A stretch of DNA of 64,000 bases from Bacillus swezeyi (GCF_001969815.1 NZ_MRBK01000001.1:310001-374000); one strand, 5' to 3'; positions 51,481 through 62,390 are shown, counted from the first letter of the stretch. The notes: generated by a model from the sequence alone, not told the origin. Numbers and translations: made by a program.

Positions 51481-52473
51481 ATGAAGAAGCTGTTAGTTGT
51501 TTATGCGGTCATGCTTTGTTTGTTTTTTCTTTATGTTTATGATTATTCCCGCAGCGATAAAGCGGGATCTGCCGCAGGAGAAAGCGGAAGCCCTTTAGTG
51601 GGAAACCTTTCGGAAAAGTTCGTGATGGTGACGTTTCAGTCGGGAATTGAATATTGGAAGAGCGGTTTGAAAGGCTTTGAAGATGCTGCACAGCTTTTCA
51701 ATGTCTCTGTCGAATACCGTGGGGCGGCCCATTATGATGTTCATGAACAAATGACTGTACTCGAACAGGTCATTGCAAAAAAGCCGGCAGGGATCGCTGT
51801 TTCCGCGATTGATTCCGAGGCTTTGAATCCCGTGATCGACAAGGCGTATGAGCAGGGCATTCCGATCGTTCTATTTGATTCAGATGCCCCCCTCAGTAAA
51901 GCTTCAACATATATCGGCACAAACAATATGGAAGCGGGCTCCGCAGCTGCCAGGCAGATGGCTGAATTTTTGGATGAAAAGGGCGAAACAGCCGTGATTA
52001 CCCAGCCGCGGCAGTATAATCAAGAGGAAAGGACAGAGGGATTTAAACAAACGATTGAACAACATTATCCGAAGATGAAGGTCTACGCTGTTTTAGACGG
52101 CAAAGGGGATGAACTGACTTCGAAAAAAGAAGCGGCGGCCATTTTGAAAAAAAACCCGGACATTCAAGGGATTTTCACGACGGAAGCAAATGGAGCGAGC
52201 GGGGTGGCCCAGGCTGTAAAAGCGGCGGGATTAGAAAAGAAAGTCCATATCATCGGTTTTGATAAAGATAAAAAAACGCTTGACGGCATCAAGGATGGAA
52301 CGATTTCAGCCACTCTCGGACAAGATACATGGCAGATGGGCTACTGGTCGCTGCATATGCTGTTTTACTCAAACCGCCATTTAAAAGATACGCGCTCGCT
52401 TCCATCGTCAATCGATACGGGAATCACGATCATTACAAAAGAAAATGTGGAAGCTTACTATGCGAATGATTAA
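51481..52473 (+). CDS. Membrane-anchored sugar-binding sensor protein (AraP-like)
   Basis: 330 residues from ATG at 51481 (GGGGG six nt upstream; ATG at 51475 also possible). One N-terminal membrane helix (LLVVYAVMLCLFFLYVYDY) without lipobox, then a type 1 periplasmic-binding fold of the ribose/galactose class (IAVSAIDSEALNPVIDKA, IPIVLFDSDAP, IIGFDKDKKTLDGIKDG). It overlaps the downstream kinase gene by 14 bp. The binding protein + kinase + regulator set is the three-component layout of AraP-AraS-AraT in Geobacillus stearothermophilus, where the binding protein presents the sugar to the kinase. Sugar identity here is not determined. Confidence 0.85.
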   Translation: MKKLLVVYAVMLCLFFLYVYDYSRSDKAGSAAGESGSPLVGNLSEKFVMVTFQSGIEYWKSGLKGFEDAAQLFNVSVEYRGAAHYDVHEQMTVLEQVIAKKPAGIAVSAIDSEALNPVIDKAYEQGIPIVLFDSDAPLSKASTYIGTNNMEAGSAAARQMAEFLDEKGETAVITQPRQYNQEERTEGFKQTIEQHYPKMKVYAVLDGKGDELTSKKEAAAILKKNPDIQGIFTTEANGASGVAQAVKAAGLEKKVHIIGFDKDKKTLDGIKDGTISATLGQDTWQMGYWSLHMLFYSNRHLKDTRSLPSSIDTGITIITKENVEAYYAND

Positions 52474-54229
52474 ACTCTCCATCAATAATGTACCGATCCG
52501 CTATAAGCTGATCAGTCTGCTGCTTTTAATCAGCATGCTGCCGACAATCGGTTTGGGTATTCTGTCGGGATGGGCGGTTGAGAGCATTATTGAAAAACAG
52601 ATGATCGATCATACATTGCAGCTGATCGGTGAAGTAAATAAATCGACTGAAGTCTATGTCAGCCACATGCAGAACCTGACCTATTTGATTTCAATGAATG
52701 AAGAAATGGAAGCGTTTTTTGATCAAAAAAAAGGTGACGGGGAAGCGGATTACAAACGAAGGTCGTTTTTGCAAGAGCTGACCTCTCTGTATTCTGAAGC
52801 GGCGGGCATTCTTGTCGTAAATGATGAGGGTGAGATGATCAGCAATGAAATGTATAAGCGGACTCAGACGGATTTGACAAAGGAACCTTGGTATCAGGCG
52901 GCTGTAAAAAATGAAGGAATTTTTAAGATGATCGGGAAGCCTGTCAACCGGAATATCAGAAACCATGTCCACTACAGGGAAGATGAAGTCGTCTCAGCCG
53001 TCAGAGCTGTGATAGATCCGGAGACGCAACGTGTCAAAGGCGTGGTTTTAATCGATCTGAAACTGCGCGTGCTGGCGGAAGCGACAAAAAATATCCGTTT
53101 GGGGAAAACGGGTTATCTCATGATTATGGATGAGAACGGCGGTGATATTTATTCTCCGGAGGCTTCAGAGCTGTTTTTGCCGAAACAATGGTTTCAACAG
53201 GAAAGCTCCGGCGATTTTTCAAAGCGGATCAAGGGGGAAGATTACCAGTTGATCTATGAGACTTCCGCTTTTACAAACTGGACGACGGTCGGCGTCTTTA
53301 AAACCGGTGAACCGGTATTTGAAGTGAAAGAAATCCACTTATATGTGCTGTTGTTTTTGTTGGCTGCGGCGTTTTTGGGAATGACGGCTTCCTATTATTT
53401 GTCCTATTCAATGTCAAGGCCGATTCTGAAGCTGAATTCTTTTATGCAGAAAGCCGAGAGCGGAGACTTTTCGACACTTTACCAAGAGAACAGGCAGGAT
53501 GAAATCGGGCTTTTGGGAAAAAGCTTCAACCGTTTGATGCTCAGGATTCAAGAGCTGATGTCCGTAACTGAGAAACAGGAACGGCAAAAAAGAGAAGCTG
53601 AATTAAGGGCTTTGCAGGCGCAAATCAATCCTCATTTTCTCTATAACACGCTGGATACGATCAATTGGATGGCGAGAAAGAAAGGGGCTGAGGAGGTTAC
53701 GGATTTGGTGCAGGCTTTGTCAAAGCTGTTTCGCATATCTTTGAGCAAAGGACGGGACATGATTCCTTTATCAGACGAATTCGAACATGTTGAAAACTAT
53801 TTGAAAATCCAAAAAGCGAGATATCGGGATAAACTGAATTATTCACTTGAGGTACCCGAGTTTGCCGGTGAACGTTTTATTTTAAAACTGGTGCTTCAGC
53901 CCATTGTCGAAAACGCGATTTATCACGGCATTAAAGAAAAAAAGGGGCCGGGACACATCGTGATCAAAGGGAAGGAAGAAGACGGCTGTCTGATGATAAA
54001 GGTCGAAGATGACGGGGCGGGAATGGATGAAAAGACATTAAAAAAAATAACTGACCAATTCAAAAAACGGGAAAATACAGCAGGCTACGGAATGATCAAT
54101 GTCCATGAACGGATCGCCCTCACCTTTGGAGAACAGTATGGTTTAACGGTAGAAAGCCGAAAAGGAGCCGGAACGTCTGTCGCGATTCGGCTGCCGATTT
54201 TAACGAAAGGAGGGAGAGCGCTTGTGTGA
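52460..54229 (+). CDS. Sensor histidine kinase, YesM/LytS type (AraS-like)
   Basis: About 589 residues. TM1 near the N-terminus, a ~260-residue extracellular Cache-type sensor, TM2 (LLFLLAAAFLGMTASYYLSY), HAMP, then a His_kinase domain with phosphorylatable His in QAQINPHFLYNTLD and an ATPase with the N-box VENAIYHG and DDGAGMD. Start uncertain: ATGs at 52445, 52460 and 52466 all lie in the overlap with the sensor gene; 52460 has GGAAG close by. It should phosphorylate the regulator encoded next, which overlaps it by 8 bp. Confidence 0.88.
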   Translation: MRMIKLSINNVPIRYKLISLLLLISMLPTIGLGILSGWAVESIIEKQMIDHTLQLIGEVNKSTEVYVSHMQNLTYLISMNEEMEAFFDQKKGDGEADYKRRSFLQELTSLYSEAAGILVVNDEGEMISNEMYKRTQTDLTKEPWYQAAVKNEGIFKMIGKPVNRNIRNHVHYREDEVVSAVRAVIDPETQRVKGVVLIDLKLRVLAEATKNIRLGKTGYLMIMDENGGDIYSPEASELFLPKQWFQQESSGDFSKRIKGEDYQLIYETSAFTNWTTVGVFKTGEPVFEVKEIHLYVLLFLLAAAFLGMTASYYLSYSMSRPILKLNSFMQKAESGDFSTLYQENRQDEIGLLGKSFNRLMLRIQELMSVTEKQERQKREAELRALQAQINPHFLYNTLDTINWMARKKGAEEVTDLVQALSKLFRISLSKGRDMIPLSDEFEHVENYLKIQKARYRDKLNYSLEVPEFAGERFILKLVLQPIVENAIYHGIKEKKGPGHIVIKGKEEDGCLMIKVEDDGAGMDEKTLKKITDQFKKRENTAGYGMINVHERIALTFGEQYGLTVESRKGAGTSVAIRLPILTKGGRALV

Positions 54230-55403
54230 GAAATGGCGGGTTTTGATTGCCGATGATGAACCGTGGATTCGCGAGGGTATACGGGGTGCTGTGTCATGGG
54301 AGCGATATCATATGGAAGTGTCGGCTGAAGCGGAAAATGGTGAAGAAGCGCATGAGCTTGCGCTTAAACATGACATCGATTTATTGATCGTCGACTTGAA
54401 CATGCCGATTGTCAACGGGTTGACGCTGATGAAAAATCTGCGTCGTGAATTGCCGCTCTGCCGTTTTGTCATTGTGACGGGCTATGATCAGTTTGCATAT
54501 GCCCAGGAAGCGATCAGGCTGAATGTTGATGATTATTTATTAAAGCCTGTGGACCCTGGCGACCTAGGAAAGGTGCTGCAGAACATTAGCAGCTCACTTG
54601 CATCCGAAAAAAAGAAACGCCGCGAGCAAAAGCTCGCTGAGCAGCATATTCAAAAAAACCTCAGCCTTCTGAAAGAACATTTTTTCAAGCAGTGGGTACA
54701 GGATCTGGGCGCGGGAGAAGACGTCTATCAGCAGCTTCAATGCCTTCAGCTGCCGGCGCGCCTGCCGGAGGTGCTCGGTGTTATCAGCACCGGTAATTTA
54801 TGGATCAAGCCATCTGAAGCTGACAACCTGAAAAAAAAGGTTGAACGATTTTTCAACAAAGAAACTGAAAAAGCCGTTTTTTTTGACGCTGACCGCCTTG
54901 TCTCCGTATGTCTTTGGCGTTTCATCACAGAAGCGGAGCAGCGGGCGCTTGAAGATATGATTCAAGCCGAGCTGCAAGTCAGTGCGGCCTCATGTTTCGT
55001 GAAGCCTGCTGAGACGGATCAATCGGTTTCCCAAGCCTATCAATTTTGCAAACAAAAGGTTTCCCAAGCATTTGATGTCTCTCCGGTTGTGGCGCGCGCC
55101 AAAGAATATATGCAACAGCATTTTGATGAAAGGGAGATTTCTTTAAAGCAGACAGCAGGCGCCTTGCAGGTTTCTTCAGTCTATTTGAGCCGGATGATGA
55201 AGCGGGAGCTCGGCATGACATTTGTGCAGCTGCTGACGGAGATGCGCATGCAAAAAGCGGTTCACCTTTTGCAGACGACCTCTTTGCCGATTCATGATAT
55301 CGCTGAACAAACGGGCTATGATACACAGCACTATTTCAGCACTGTGTTTAAAAAAGCGATGGGCGCGTCGCCAAATCAGTACCGCCGAATGTCGGGAACC
55401 TGA
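54222..55403 (+). CDS. AraC-type response regulator, YesN type (AraT-like)
   Basis: 393 residues. TTG start at 54222 behind AAAGGAGGG. Receiver domain with DDE acidic pocket and phospho-acceptor Asp58 (LLIVDLNMP), Thr in VIVTGYDQF and Lys in LLKPVD; a variable middle; and a C-terminal AraC double helix-turn-helix (LQVSSVYLSRMMKRELG, IAEQTGYDTQHYFSTVFKK). It probably activates the sugar transporter genes that begin 150 bp downstream. Confidence 0.9.
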   Translation: MCEKWRVLIADDEPWIREGIRGAVSWERYHMEVSAEAENGEEAHELALKHDIDLLIVDLNMPIVNGLTLMKNLRRELPLCRFVIVTGYDQFAYAQEAIRLNVDDYLLKPVDPGDLGKVLQNISSSLASEKKKRREQKLAEQHIQKNLSLLKEHFFKQWVQDLGAGEDVYQQLQCLQLPARLPEVLGVISTGNLWIKPSEADNLKKKVERFFNKETEKAVFFDADRLVSVCLWRFITEAEQRALEDMIQAELQVSAASCFVKPAETDQSVSQAYQFCKQKVSQAFDVSPVVARAKEYMQQHFDEREISLKQTAGALQVSSVYLSRMMKRELGMTFVQLLTEMRMQKAVHLLQTTSLPIHDIAEQTGYDTQHYFSTVFKKAMGASPNQYRRMSGT

Positions 55404-55425
55404 ATAAATAGGAAGAAAGTTGTAA

Positions 55426-55439
55426 TGTAAGCGCTTTAA
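55426..55439. promoter_or_regulatory. CcpA cre box upstream of the sugar ABC transporter
   Basis: TGTAAGCGCTTTAA closely fits the catabolite-responsive element TGWAARCGYTWNCW apart from the last positions. It lies about 115 bp before the binding-protein gene, implying glucose repression. Confidence 0.7.
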
Positions 55440-55552
55440 AAAAGTCTGATTTTTATAAAAATAGTTAATTAATTCAAAAGACGGACGTCCAAAAGAAATG
55501 GTACAGTTGGCATGATTCATGATGGGAGAAATGAAAAAGGGGGATATCAAGC

Positions 55553-56632
55553 GTGAAAAAAAGCTGGCTGTTTATCATGGCGTTGTTCTTTTGTTTAATG
55601 GTTTCCGCCTGCTCCGGCAATCAGGCAAGCGGAGGGGGAGACAAAGGCTATGTCGGTATTTCAATGCCGACAAAATCTTCAGAGCGCTGGGTTTATGATG
55701 GAAAGTACATGGTAAAAGAGTTTGAAAAACTCGGGTATAAAACAGATCTTCAATATGCAGAAGACGTTGTTGAGAACCAAGTATCACAAATTGAAAATAT
55801 GATTACAAAGGGTGTCAATGTGCTCGTCATCGCTTCCATTGACGGAGAAGCGCTGACTGACGTCCTTGAAAAAGCGAATAAACAGGATATTAAAGTCATT
55901 TCTTACGACAGGCTTCTGATGAACAGCAAACATGTCGACTACTATGCGACATTTGACAACCATAAGGTCGGCGAGCTCCAAGGGAATTATATTGAAGAAA
56001 AGCTTGGTTTGAAAGACGGAAAAGGCCCGTTTAACATTGAACTGTTTGCCGGATCGCCCGACGATAATAACGCGCATTATTTCTTTGACGGTGCTATGTC
56101 TGTATTGAAACCCTATATCGATTCCGGGAAATTGAAAGTGTTAAGCAAACAGACCGCTTTTGAACAGGGAGCGACATTGAGATGGGACGGCGCGACCGCA
56201 CAAGCGCGTATGGACAACCTGCTGAGCGCCCATTATACAAAAGCAAAGCTTGATGCGGTGCTTTCACCATATGACGGCATTAGCATCGGAATCATTTCAT
56301 CATTGAAGGGAGCCGGATACGGAACGGATAAAAAGCCGCTGCCGGTCATCACCGGACAGGATGCTGAGCTCGCTTCCGTCAATTCCATCATGAAAGGCGA
56401 ACAGACGTCAACGATCTTTAAAGATACGAGGGAACTGGCGAAAAAAGCCGTTGAAATGGCAACGTCTGTCTTAAAGGGCGAAAAAGCCGAAGTCAATGAT
56501 ACAAAGACATATGACAACGGGGAAAAAGTCGTTCCGTCTTACTTGCTTGAACCTGTCGTCGTCGATAAAGAGAACTACAAAAAGGTGCTGGTTGAAAGCG
56601 ATTACTATAAAGAATCGGAATTAGGGAAGTGA
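55553..56632 (+). CDS. chvE: Sugar-binding lipoprotein of a CUT2 ABC transporter (ChvE/AraE-like)
   Basis: 359 residues, GTG start behind GGGGGATA. Lipoprotein signal with lipobox VSAC (Cys20), a Gly/Ser linker, and a type 1 periplasmic-binding fold of the ChvE class ([45 protein letters not shown]). ChvE relatives bind arabinose, xylose, glucose or galactose. The neighbours form a complete importer; with the preceding three-component sensor, L-arabinose is a reasonable but unproven guess. Confidence 0.88.
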   Translation: MKKSWLFIMALFFCLMVSACSGNQASGGGDKGYVGISMPTKSSERWVYDGKYMVKEFEKLGYKTDLQYAEDVVENQVSQIENMITKGVNVLVIASIDGEALTDVLEKANKQDIKVISYDRLLMNSKHVDYYATFDNHKVGELQGNYIEEKLGLKDGKGPFNIELFAGSPDDNNAHYFFDGAMSVLKPYIDSGKLKVLSKQTAFEQGATLRWDGATAQARMDNLLSAHYTKAKLDAVLSPYDGISIGIISSLKGAGYGTDKKPLPVITGQDAELASVNSIMKGEQTSTIFKDTRELAKKAVEMATSVLKGEKAEVNDTKTYDNGEKVVPSYLLEPVVVDKENYKKVLVESDYYKESELGK

Positions 56633-56636
56633 TGTC

Positions 56637-58205
56637 ATGTCCGATTGCATATTGGAGATGAGAGGGATCACGAAGGAATTTCCCGGCGTCAAAGCGCTCA
56701 ACAATGTTCATCTGCGCGTCAAAGCAGGGGAAATCCATGCGCTCTGCGGGGAAAACGGCGCAGGCAAATCGACGCTGATGAAGGTGCTCAGCGGTGTATA
56801 CCCATATGGGGCATACACAGGGGACATCTTATATAAAGGGGAAGTCTGCCAGTTTAGAAGTATCAAGCAAAGCGAGGAAGCGGGGATCGTTATTATCCAT
56901 CAGGAGCTGGCGCTGGTCCCCCAGCTTTCCATTGCGGAGAATCTCTTTTTGGGAAATGAACAGGCCAAAAGAGGTGTCATCAATTGGAGGGAAACAAAGC
57001 GGGAAACCCTTGAATTGATGAAAAAGGTCGGTCTGCAAGAATCGCCGAATACGCTCGTTTCACAAATAGGGGTCGGAAAACAGCAATTGGTTGAAATCGC
57101 GAAAGCTTTGGCTAAAAAAGTGCAGCTGTTAATTTTGGATGAGCCGACGGCCGCATTAAATGAGGCTGACAGCGAAAACCTGCTGCAGCTCTTATTGGAG
57201 CTGAAGAGACAAGGAATTTCTTCAATTATGATTTCTCATAAATTAAATGAAATCACAAAAGTGGCGGATTCGATCACTGTGCTCCGCGACGGGCAGACGA
57301 TCGAAACGCTTGAAGTTCAGAGCGGGCAATTGACCGAAAATCGAATCATCAGAGGCATGGTCGGCCGCGAGCTGCAAAACCGCTATCCTGAAAGACACGC
57401 TGAAATCGGCCAAGTCATATTTGAAGTGAAGGATTGGACTGTCCACCATCCGCTTCAGCATGACCGGACAGTGGTGAATCGCGCAAACCTTTCTGTCAGA
57501 AAGGGCGAGATTGCCGGAATTGCGGGGTTGATGGGCTCAGGCAGGACAGAGCTTGCCATGAGTATCTTTGGCAAGTCCTATGGAAAAAACATATCAGGCA
57601 CTCTCAAAAAAGACGGGCAGAAATTAAGCATCCGCCATGCCGATGACGCGATTAAAAACGGTATCGTTTATGTAACAGAGGACCGGAAAGGCAACGGTCT
57701 GATTTTAATGGACAGCATTAAAAAAAATATTACATTGTCCAAATTAAAAAAGGTTTCGCGGCGGCTGGTGATGGATGAACGAAAAGAGAAAAACGAAGCT
57801 GAAGGCTTCCGCCGGAAATTAAACATCAAGACACCGGACATTTATCAGACAACCGGCAACTTAAGCGGAGGTAACCAGCAAAAGGTCATGCTGAGCAAAT
57901 GGATTTTTGCGGAGCCCGATATTTTAATCCTTGATGAACCGACGCGAGGCATTGATGTCGGCGCAAAATATGAAATCTATGCCATTATCAATCAGCTGGC
58001 TGAGGAAGGGAAAGCGGTGATCATCATATCCTCTGAGCTTCCTGAACTGCTGGGCATGTGCGACAGAATCTATACGATGTGTGAAGGAGAAATCACCGCA
58101 GAGTTTTCTCAAGATGAAGCTGACCAGGAGAGGCTGATGAAATATATGACAAACCGCATGAAGAAAGGGGGAGAGGCGTATGCAGACACCGGTGCAAACG
58201 GATAA
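56637..58205 (+). CDS. mmsA: CUT2 sugar ABC transporter ATP-binding protein (MmsA/GguA/AraG-like)
   Basis: 522 residues, tandem ATPase domains: the first has Walker [10 protein letters not shown], Walker [12 protein letters not shown] and [13 protein letters not shown] in place of a canonical signature; the second has the degenerate P-loop [10 protein letters not shown], signature LSGGNQQK and Walker [15 protein letters not shown], as usual for this family. It sits 4 bp after the binding-protein gene and drives sugar uptake with the permease encoded next. Confidence 0.92.
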   Translation: MSDCILEMRGITKEFPGVKALNNVHLRVKAGEIHALCGENGAGKSTLMKVLSGVYPYGAYTGDILYKGEVCQFRSIKQSEEAGIVIIHQELALVPQLSIAENLFLGNEQAKRGVINWRETKRETLELMKKVGLQESPNTLVSQIGVGKQQLVEIAKALAKKVQLLILDEPTAALNEADSENLLQLLLELKRQGISSIMISHKLNEITKVADSITVLRDGQTIETLEVQSGQLTENRIIRGMVGRELQNRYPERHAEIGQVIFEVKDWTVHHPLQHDRTVVNRANLSVRKGEIAGIAGLMGSGRTELAMSIFGKSYGKNISGTLKKDGQKLSIRHADDAIKNGIVYVTEDRKGNGLILMDSIKKNITLSKLKKVSRRLVMDERKEKNEAEGFRRKLNIKTPDIYQTTGNLSGGNQQKVMLSKWIFAEPDILILDEPTRGIDVGAKYEIYAIINQLAEEGKAVIIISSELPELLGMCDRIYTMCEGEITAEFSQDEADQERLMKYMTNRMKKGGEAYADTGANG

Positions 58206-59391
58206 AGACCGGTCCGAGTCCGGTTATATGCAGCTGTTTCGCGATATGTATAAGCAGAACATCAGGAAATACAGCATGGTCATTGCGCTCGTGTTCATCA
58301 TGCTGCTTTTCCAAATACTGACGGACGGTATTTTGCTCAGACCGCTAAATATCACGAATCTGATTCTGCAAAACAGCTATATTCTCATTTTGGCGATAGG
58401 GATGATGCTCGTCATTATTACGGGGCATATCGATTTATCAGTCGGTTCGGTCGCCGCTTTTGTCGGAGCCGTATCCGCCATGATGATCATCGAAAACGAT
58501 ATGCCGCTCTTTGCGGCTGTCGTGCTGTCACTGCTATTGGGAGCGGCTATCGGCGCCTGGCAGGGGTTTTGGATCGCTTATGTGAAGATTCCGGCTTTCA
58601 TTGTCACATTGGCGGGCATGCTTTTGTTCAGAGGGCTGACGATGATCGTTCTTGAAGGGAAGTCGATCGCCCCATTTCCTGCATCCTTTCAAGAAATGGC
58701 TGCCGGTTTTATCCCGGACTGGCTGAACGGAGGCATGCTCCATGTGACGACGATTGTCATTGGAGCGGGGCTCTCGATCCTTTACCTCGTATATCAGCTG
58801 CAGCAAAGAAATATACAAAAGAAATACCAGCTTGACTTGCAGGGAAAAGGTCTGTTCGTTGTTAAAATATTGTTTATTATCGCCATTATTAACCTTTTCA
58901 CTTACATTCTCGCAACCTATGAAGGTATACCGATCATTTTGATTACCTTGTTTATCTTAGTAGCAGGCTATACATTTGTCATGAAAAAAACCGTAATCGG
59001 CCGCAGAATCTATGCGATCGGCGGAAACGAAAAAGCGGCGGAGCTTTCGGGGATCAAAACGAAGCGGCTGACATTCATGGTGTTCGTCAATATGGGCGTC
59101 TTGGCCGCACTTTCAGGCTTGATTTTTGCAGCCCGCTTAAATGCAGCGACGCCGAAAGCGGGAAACCTGTTTGAGCTTGACGCGATAGCCGCCTGCTTTA
59201 TTGGAGGCGCATCGGCCTACGGCGGGATCGGCACGATCGGCGGGGCGATTATCGGCGGTCTTGTCATGGGGGTTATGAACAACGGCATGTCACTGCTCGG
59301 CCTTGGCATTGACTGGCAGCAGGCGATTAAAGGACTTGTCCTTTTGATTGCCGTTGCGTTTGATATTTACAATAAAAACAAATCATCATAA
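58180..59391 (+). CDS. mmsB: CUT2 sugar ABC transporter permease (MmsB/GguB/AraH-like)
   Basis: 403 residues, about ten hydrophobic helices. Family motif [13 protein letters not shown] in the first half and [19 protein letters not shown] in the cytoplasmic loop. A charged cytoplasmic insertion ([17 protein letters not shown]) is typical of the longer GguB/MmsB branch rather than RbsC. Overlaps the ATPase gene by 26 bp; AAAGGGGGAG ribosome binding site. A terminator follows. Confidence 0.92.
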   Translation: MQTPVQTDKDRSESGYMQLFRDMYKQNIRKYSMVIALVFIMLLFQILTDGILLRPLNITNLILQNSYILILAIGMMLVIITGHIDLSVGSVAAFVGAVSAMMIIENDMPLFAAVVLSLLLGAAIGAWQGFWIAYVKIPAFIVTLAGMLLFRGLTMIVLEGKSIAPFPASFQEMAAGFIPDWLNGGMLHVTTIVIGAGLSILYLVYQLQQRNIQKKYQLDLQGKGLFVVKILFIIAIINLFTYILATYEGIPIILITLFILVAGYTFVMKKTVIGRRIYAIGGNEKAAELSGIKTKRLTFMVFVNMGVLAALSGLIFAARLNAATPKAGNLFELDAIAACFIGGASAYGGIGTIGGAIIGGLVMGVMNNGMSLLGLGIDWQQAIKGLVLLIAVAFDIYNKNKSS

Positions 59392-59410
59392 TGAATGGCA
59401 GTATCGTTTT

Positions 59411-59444
59411 AAAAGCTTCTTTCTTAAATGGAAAGGAGCTTTTT
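59411..59444 (+). terminator. Terminator after the sugar ABC transporter
   Basis: Stem AAAAGCTTCTTTC / GAAAGGAGCTTTT with one T-G pair and a 7-nt loop, running into TTTTT. It lies 20 bp after the permease stop. Confidence 0.8.
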
Positions 59445-59567
59445 GCTATTGCTCATAAGTTTGATTGATATTGTGTGAAATGAAATATCTTGTAAAAAAT
59501 ATATCATTTTAAAGGGTTTTGCGGAAAAAGAGTATATAGAACTATTTTGTTCTAATACTTTGCACTT

Positions 59568-59573
59568 TATAAT
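59568..59573 (+). promoter_or_regulatory. Possible -10 box of the orphan WXG-like gene
   Basis: Exact TATAAT 75 bp before the GTG start of the gene at 59648; the -35 region is poor (TTTTGT at 59545, 17-bp spacer). Seen by eye only. Confidence 0.35.
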
Positions 59574-59647
59574 TTGAACATTGGAAAAGTCCTAGTGTCT
59601 GAATGACTAGTATGCAGCAGTTTTTAGTTTGAAGAGGTGAAGATTCA

Positions 59648-60076
59648 GTGGATTTTGGTCATAAGATAAAACTGGCCCGCAACGGTATTTCTCATGAGCT
59701 GAAATATGTTGAAGAGAAAATGTCCAGGCTGGAAAAAGCACGGCAGGATATTCAAAAAGAACAGCAGATCAGTGCTGGGGAAATCGATCAAATCATGAAG
59801 CCTGAGCTCGGCATACATTGGACAGGCGAGCGGGCCGAAGATTTTTTTGATGAATGCGACAGCGCCCATACCGCTATGTACCATGTTGTGCATGATGAGT
59901 ATGAAGGCTATATGCATTCGATTCAAGTACAGCTCATGACATTAAAAGCTGAAAAAGCGGGCTTGCTATTTGAGCAGCAAGCCGTCATGAGCGCCCAGGA
60001 GCTGCTCGAAAAAGGGGAAGCAGCGGTTCATCTCCTTGAACATAAAGTGGAGCAATTTAGAAAGTGGATCTTTTAG
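59648..60076 (+). CDS. Orphan WXG-like helical protein (DUF5082/YwqH type)
   Basis: 142 residues, GTG start behind GAAGAGGTGAAG. Long N-terminal helix rich in Glu/Lys, a turn with HWTGERAEDFFDE (W-x-G with downstream aromatic, comparable to TTWQGSLADSF in the 128-residue protein of the LXG operon), then another long helix. That is the layout of type VII secretion partner proteins. No toxin or second partner gene follows; it stands alone between a terminator and a convergent MFS gene. Possibly a leftover of an LXG module or a stand-alone secreted/chaperone protein. Confidence 0.75.
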   Translation: MDFGHKIKLARNGISHELKYVEEKMSRLEKARQDIQKEQQISAGEIDQIMKPELGIHWTGERAEDFFDECDSAHTAMYHVVHDEYEGYMHSIQVQLMTLKAEKAGLLFEQQAVMSAQELLEKGEAAVHLLEHKVEQFRKWIF

Positions 60077-60109
60077 TATGTTCGGCTGTCACAGTCTGCG
60101 GACAAGCTG

Positions 60110-60146
60110 AAAGCCTGTTTTTGACCATTCAAAAACAGGCTTTTTT
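60110..60146. terminator. Strong terminator between the WXG-like gene and the MFS gene
   Basis: Perfect 15-bp stem (60110-60124 with 60129-60143), loop CCAT, then TTTTTT overlapping the stem end. It lies between convergent genes and may act in both directions. Confidence 0.85.
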
Positions 60147-60147
60147 G

Positions 60148-61419
60148 TCAGTTTTGCTGGACGGACTGAGCTTCAGAATCCAGTGTGCGGTTCATTTTTT
60201 TCGGTTCAGGCAGCAGGATGTTTAAAATGCTGGCTCCCGCCAATATGATGATTGAAAGGTAGAAAGACAGATTATAGTTGCCTGTCTGGCTGTACCATAC
60301 GCCCGGCAAATACGCTCCCAGTGCAGAACCGATCTGATGGCTGAGAAACAGCCAGCCGAGGATAAATCCGACGGAGTACTGCCTGAAGTACTGGGTTGCA
60401 AGCATTTGCGTCGGAGCGACGGTCGCGAAGTCAACCAAACCGAACAAAATCGCAAAGCCGAGCAGGAGAATCGGTTCATGGCTTGATAATAGAATAACAA
60501 GAGACAATGCGCGGACGGCATATAAAAAACATAAAATTTTTCTGCTGCTCCAGCGGTCTGCCACAACACCGGAAACCAAAATGCCGATGATGTTAAATCC
60601 GGCCAGCAGACTGACTGCTGCGCTGGTGACTCCTGTTGAAAACCCGTGATCATGTGAGAATGGAATAAGGTGGGTGTCCATCAACCCGGTCGTCGTGAAC
60701 CCGCAAATAAAAAACGGCAATATGAGAAACCAAAATGTCCGGTTTAGAAAGACTGCCTTGTACGGTATCTTTTTAGCCTGCTCAGACGGTTCGCCTTTTG
60801 CTGCTTCAGTCTGATACCCGCCGATCGGCTGTGCATCCTTTTCTGACGGATGATTTCTTAAAAACAGCAAAACAATCGGAAACACGATGAAAATTAAAAA
60901 GGCGCCTAAGACAATGACAGTGATTTTCCAGTTAAACCAGTGAATCAGCATAAGAGACCCCGGTACAAGAAGCATCTGCCCCGCACCGAACCCGGCCTCC
61001 ATAATCCCGAATGCGAGCCCGCGCTTCTCGGTGAACCAGTTGGTGACGATGACGGTTGAAGCGACATTCGATGCACCGCCGACACCAAGGGAAGCGATGA
61101 TGCCGTACAGAATAAACAGCTGCCATGGGGAAGTCACGAGATATGTAAAAAAGATGCTCAAGCCAACCAGGAGCGTGCTGAATGATAAGATGATCCTGGG
61201 GCCGAACCGGTCGACAAGTCTGCCGATCACAGGCTGGGAGACCCCATAGACAATGAAGCTCAGCATCGAGATCAGTGAAATCGTGCCCCTGTCCAGTGCA
61301 AATTCTTCTTCCCACGGCTGGATAAAGGCACCGAATGAAAGACGGACTCCCTGGACGGCCAAAAGCGTCAAAAATGTCACAAAAACGATGATCCACGCGT
61401 AATGTAATTTCCGTTTCAT
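60148..61419 (-). CDS. MFS transporter
   Basis: 423 residues from ATG at 61419 (GGGAGGGT just upstream). Twelve hydrophobic helices; the loop 2-3 signature reads [10 protein letters not shown] and a second copy [11 protein letters not shown] lies between helices 8 and 9. Resembles the monocarboxylate/oxalate-formate branch of MFS permeases (YbfB/YcxA-like). Substrate not known. It lies 16 bp downstream of the MarR-GNAT gene, so they are one operon and the regulator probably controls this exporter/importer. Confidence 0.85.
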   Translation of the reverse strand: MKRKLHYAWIIVFVTFLTLLAVQGVRLSFGAFIQPWEEEFALDRGTISLISMLSFIVYGVSQPVIGRLVDRFGPRIILSFSTLLVGLSIFFTYLVTSPWQLFILYGIIASLGVGGASNVASTVIVTNWFTEKRGLAFGIMEAGFGAGQMLLVPGSLMLIHWFNWKITVIVLGAFLIFIVFPIVLLFLRNHPSEKDAQPIGGYQTEAAKGEPSEQAKKIPYKAVFLNRTFWFLILPFFICGFTTTGLMDTHLIPFSHDHGFSTGVTSAAVSLLAGFNIIGILVSGVVADRWSSRKILCFLYAVRALSLVILLSSHEPILLLGFAILFGLVDFATVAPTQMLATQYFRQYSVGFILGWLFLSHQIGSALGAYLPGVWYSQTGNYNLSFYLSIIILAGASILNILLPEPKKMNRTLDSEAQSVQQN

Positions 61420-61435
61420 AGACCCTCCCACTTCG

Positions 61436-62353
61436 TCAGGCTAGCTCTGCATCCCAGCGTTCTTCACGGAGATGCTGTCCCCATAATAAAGTTTCATCTT
61501 TGACTTCCGTCAGTCTGAATCCGAATTTTTCATACAACGGCCGTGCTTCAGCCATCGTGCTGACCGTCCAAAGAAAGACCCGCTCAAATTTTTTTTCTTT
61601 GCAATAATCGATGAGCTGCTGAAGAAGCCGTGTACCGACCCCCTGCTGACGGAACGCGGAATCGACAAGAAACCACCTGAGCTGCCCCGTATTGCCGGGA
61701 TGTTTGACAAGGCCGACGCATCCCGCGAATCTTCCGGCACTTTCGGCTATCCATATCTTTTCAATCTCGGATTCAAATGTTTCATGTAGATATGCTGAAA
61801 ATGTATGGTCCCAGCCGTGTGTCTCAGCATAAAACGTCCGCTGCTTTTCAATCATCAGCTTAATGTCGTCTGATAGATAGTAATCTCTTATTGAAATCGC
61901 AGATTTTTCAGGAGACAGGTGTTCTGACAATATGCATTCAATCGTATTCATGGCTTGGACCAGCTTTTCTTGGTTTTGGCCGTCCACATGTTTCAGCATG
62001 TATTCAATCTGCTGATTTGCTTTTCCCTCCAGTTTTTTATAGATGGTGTTGCCGAACTCGGTTAAATAAATATAATGGTTGCGGCTGTCCTCTTCGCTTT
62101 TTTGCTTATAGACCATCTGTTCTTTTTCAAACCGCTTGAGGATTCTGCTTACATAGCCGCGATCCAGGCCGAGTGTATCCTGAAGCAGCTTGGCCGTACA
62201 ATGGCTGGTGTTCTTGATCTCAAATAATATCCGGGTTTCCGTTAAGGAAAACGGGCTGTCATAAATATGTTCATCAAGAAAGCCGAGAACATTTGTGTAG
62301 AATCGATTGAACTTTCTGAATTTTAAAGTGATAGAATGGTTGGCTTCCGTCAT
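61436..62353 (-). CDS. MarR-type regulator fused to a GNAT acetyltransferase
   Basis: 305 residues from ATG at 62353 behind AGAGAGGGA. Residues about 1-145 form a MarR winged helix ([44 protein letters not shown]); about 150-305 form a GNAT domain with the acetyl-CoA loop [14 protein letters not shown] and RPLYEKFGF. Such fusions are known in bacilli and actinobacteria; the acetylated substrate is unknown. First gene of an operon with the MFS transporter. A MarR-like partial palindrome overlaps its promoter, suggesting autoregulation. Confidence 0.88.
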   Translation of the reverse strand: MTEANHSITLKFRKFNRFYTNVLGFLDEHIYDSPFSLTETRILFEIKNTSHCTAKLLQDTLGLDRGYVSRILKRFEKEQMVYKQKSEEDSRNHYIYLTEFGNTIYKKLEGKANQQIEYMLKHVDGQNQEKLVQAMNTIECILSEHLSPEKSAISIRDYYLSDDIKLMIEKQRTFYAETHGWDHTFSAYLHETFESEIEKIWIAESAGRFAGCVGLVKHPGNTGQLRWFLVDSAFRQQGVGTRLLQQLIDYCKEKKFERVFLWTVSTMAEARPLYEKFGFRLTEVKDETLLWGQHLREERWDAELA

Positions 62354-62390
62354 TTCAATCCCTCTCTCTCTGTAAATCGTTGCTTTAATC

